DNA of 6,444 bases, taken from Nitrososphaerales archaeon. Lineage in GTDB: Archaea; Thermoproteota; Nitrososphaeria; Nitrososphaerales; UBA183. Positions 5,796-6,444 of the stretch are shown here, piece after piece; position 1 is the first letter of the stretch, and the number at the start of each line of letters is the position of its first letter. Made by a program: the position numbers and the translations under genes. A model generated the notes under the pieces. The model was not told the origin of the DNA and searched no databases. It worked only from the letters and a program-made list of their open reading frames with translations. The stretch is from contig JASIEW010000148.1 of assembly GCA_030045755.1 (NCBI GenBank), positions 1 through 6,444 of the forward strand. Direction: 5' to 3'.

Positions 5796-6338
5796 CTATT
5801 CAGCCTTCGGCGCCATCCCGACCGCCTTCAACAGCCGCCGGAAGTCGTCCTTGCCGACCCACTCGACCTCGAGATAGTCTATGATCTCAGTGTCGGTCAT
5901 CCCGATCCTCATTGCCTCCTCGACGGCCAGCGAGTACGCCTCGATCTCCGTCGGCCTGTCCACGTAGCTGAACCTCTTGTCGTACAGCTCTCTGCCTTCG
6001 TGGTGTTGTTTGACGTGGACCAACTCGTGTATCAGATCCAGATAGAAGTGGCGTTCGTCCGCGGTCTTGAGGTAGGGCTGGCAGACTATTATGTCGCCGG
6101 TGTCGTTGTCTACGTGCAGATACCCTCTGCTTTGTATCAGACGCACAGTCGTCGACTCAAGGACCTTCCTGGAGTCCCTACCGAATATCTTCTTCACAGC
6201 TCCCACCTTGTCAAACCCGCTGAACAGGTCAGTGAACCTGCACGAGTCTGCTGACGGGTCCCTATTGATCCCGACGCCGAGATGCACGGCTTCACCCCTC
6301 TTTCTTGCGCCCGAAGCGTGGCTCAGAGACGCGCTCAC
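5796..6338 (-). CDS. HExxH putative zinc metallopeptidase, conserved hypothetical
   Basis: This predicted soluble protein of 180 residues carries HELVH (104-108) in a helix, followed by DRPTEIEAYSLAVEEA (127-142). Two His in HExxH plus a Glu about 23-25 residues downstream of the second His (Glu131 or Glu133) is the zinc-binding layout of gluzincin-type peptidases, similar in outline to ImmA/IrrE-like proteins, although the rest does not match them clearly. Peptidase activity is inference from the motif. A probable core begins near RFTDLFSGF (34-42). The GTG at 6338 overlaps the upstream stop as GTGA. A second GTG at 6287 (residue 18) has a strong GAGGGGTGA ribosome-binding site 4 nt upstream at 6292-6300 and would give 163 residues; the first 17 residues look poorly structured, so this start is a real alternative. 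No signal peptide or membrane segment is seen. The target is unknown. Confidence 0.75.
   Translation of the reverse strand: MSASLSHASGARKRGEAVHLGVGINRDPSADSCRFTDLFSGFDKVGAVKKIFGRDSRKVLESTTVRLIQSRGYLHVDNDTGDIIVCQPYLKTADERHFYLDLIHELVHVKQHHEGRELYDKRFSYVDRPTEIEAYSLAVEEAMRIGMTDTEIIDYLEVEWVGKDDFRRLLKAVGMAPKAE
6292..6300 (-). promoter_or_regulatory. Shine-Dalgarno-like site favouring the internal GTG start at 6287
   Basis: The minus strand reads GAGGGGTGA, close to the anti-Shine-Dalgarno complement, 4 nt before the GTG at 6287. It is the main argument for a shorter metallopeptidase product than the one starting in the GTGA overlap at 6338. Confidence 0.4.
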
Positions 6339-6444
6339 CCGAAGATCTCTTCGCTGAACAGCCTGGCATATCCATTCTTGAGATAGAATCGCTCTACGTT
6401 GTCTGACTCGAAGACTTGTAGAACCAGCGTCGTCCCAAGTCTGG
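6335..6444 (-). CDS. C-terminal tail of an unidentified protein, possibly a GNAT acetyltransferase
   Basis: Only about 35 codons are inside the window, ending at TGA 6335-6337. The visible part includes LVLQVFESDNVERFYLKNGY and then ARLFSEEIFG. An aliphatic strand followed by DNxxxxFYxKNGY resembles the end of GNAT N-acetyltransferases (strand, Asn, helix, then Tyr-x-x-x-Gly-Phe/Tyr), but this is too little to be sure. The other frames of this stretch are either closed or lack protein-like composition. The stop overlaps the GTG start of the metallopeptidase as GTGA, which supports the frame and suggests an operon. Confidence 0.5.
   Translation of the reverse strand, partial: RLGTTLVLQVFESDNVERFYLKNGYARLFSEEIFG

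Noticed and set aside
5673..6254. A 193-codon open frame on the plus strand
   Set aside because: It is antisense to the HExxH protein and the 59-aa gene. Its translation has no recognisable motif, whereas the minus strand carries HELVH and TATA-spaced starts.
1..6444. A defence island, mobile element, CRISPR array or RNA gene
   Set aside because: I saw no direct repeat series, transposase, integrase, terminal inverted repeats or tRNA-like sequence. The single HExxH protein and phosphatase are not enough to call a defence system.

Overview
The window looks like a piece of an archaeal chromosome. It has moderately high G+C by eye, densely packed genes, frequent AGG/AGA (Arg) and ATA (Ile) codons, and TTG/GTG starts. 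Two start codons have a TATA-like box about 25-33 nt upstream, the geometry of leaderless archaeal transcripts. A prenyl diphosphate synthase of the type feeding isoprenoid lipids fits this. A mesophilic or moderately thermophilic Thermoproteota/Nitrososphaeria-like lineage is my best guess, but the sequence alone does not settle it. I see no tRNA, rRNA, CRISPR array, insertion sequence or phage gene.

Left half (1-3830, plus strand). The C-terminal half of an M32 zinc carboxypeptidase enters from the left edge. After a 33-nt gap comes a tightly coupled four-gene block: a PP2C-type Ser/Thr phosphatase, an ABC-2 exporter ATPase of the DrrA type, and two related ABC-2 permeases. These genes overlap by 4, 4 and 8 nt, so they are almost certainly co-translated. 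The likely assembly is a heteromeric exporter (two different permeases and an ATPase pair) with a dedicated protein phosphatase. The substrate cannot be read from the sequence.

Right half (3834-6444, minus strand). Reading right to left there is the tail of an unidentified, possibly GNAT-like gene, then a HExxH putative metallopeptidase overlapping it by 4 nt, a 59-residue small protein with its own promoter-like box, a long-chain polyprenyl (probably geranylgeranyl) diphosphate synthase, and a nitroreductase-family flavoprotein with its own promoter-like box. The nitroreductase and the second permease converge tail to tail with only 3 nt between their stop codons. There is no gene-free stretch longer than about 65 nt.

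Most of the window is housekeeping or conserved-hypothetical content. The points most worth a second look are the phosphatase fused by overlap to an ABC exporter, the ATPase with Asn in place of the switch histidine, the unannotated-size 59-aa gene, the HExxH protein, and a perfect inverted repeat abutting the ribosome-binding site of the prenyl synthase.
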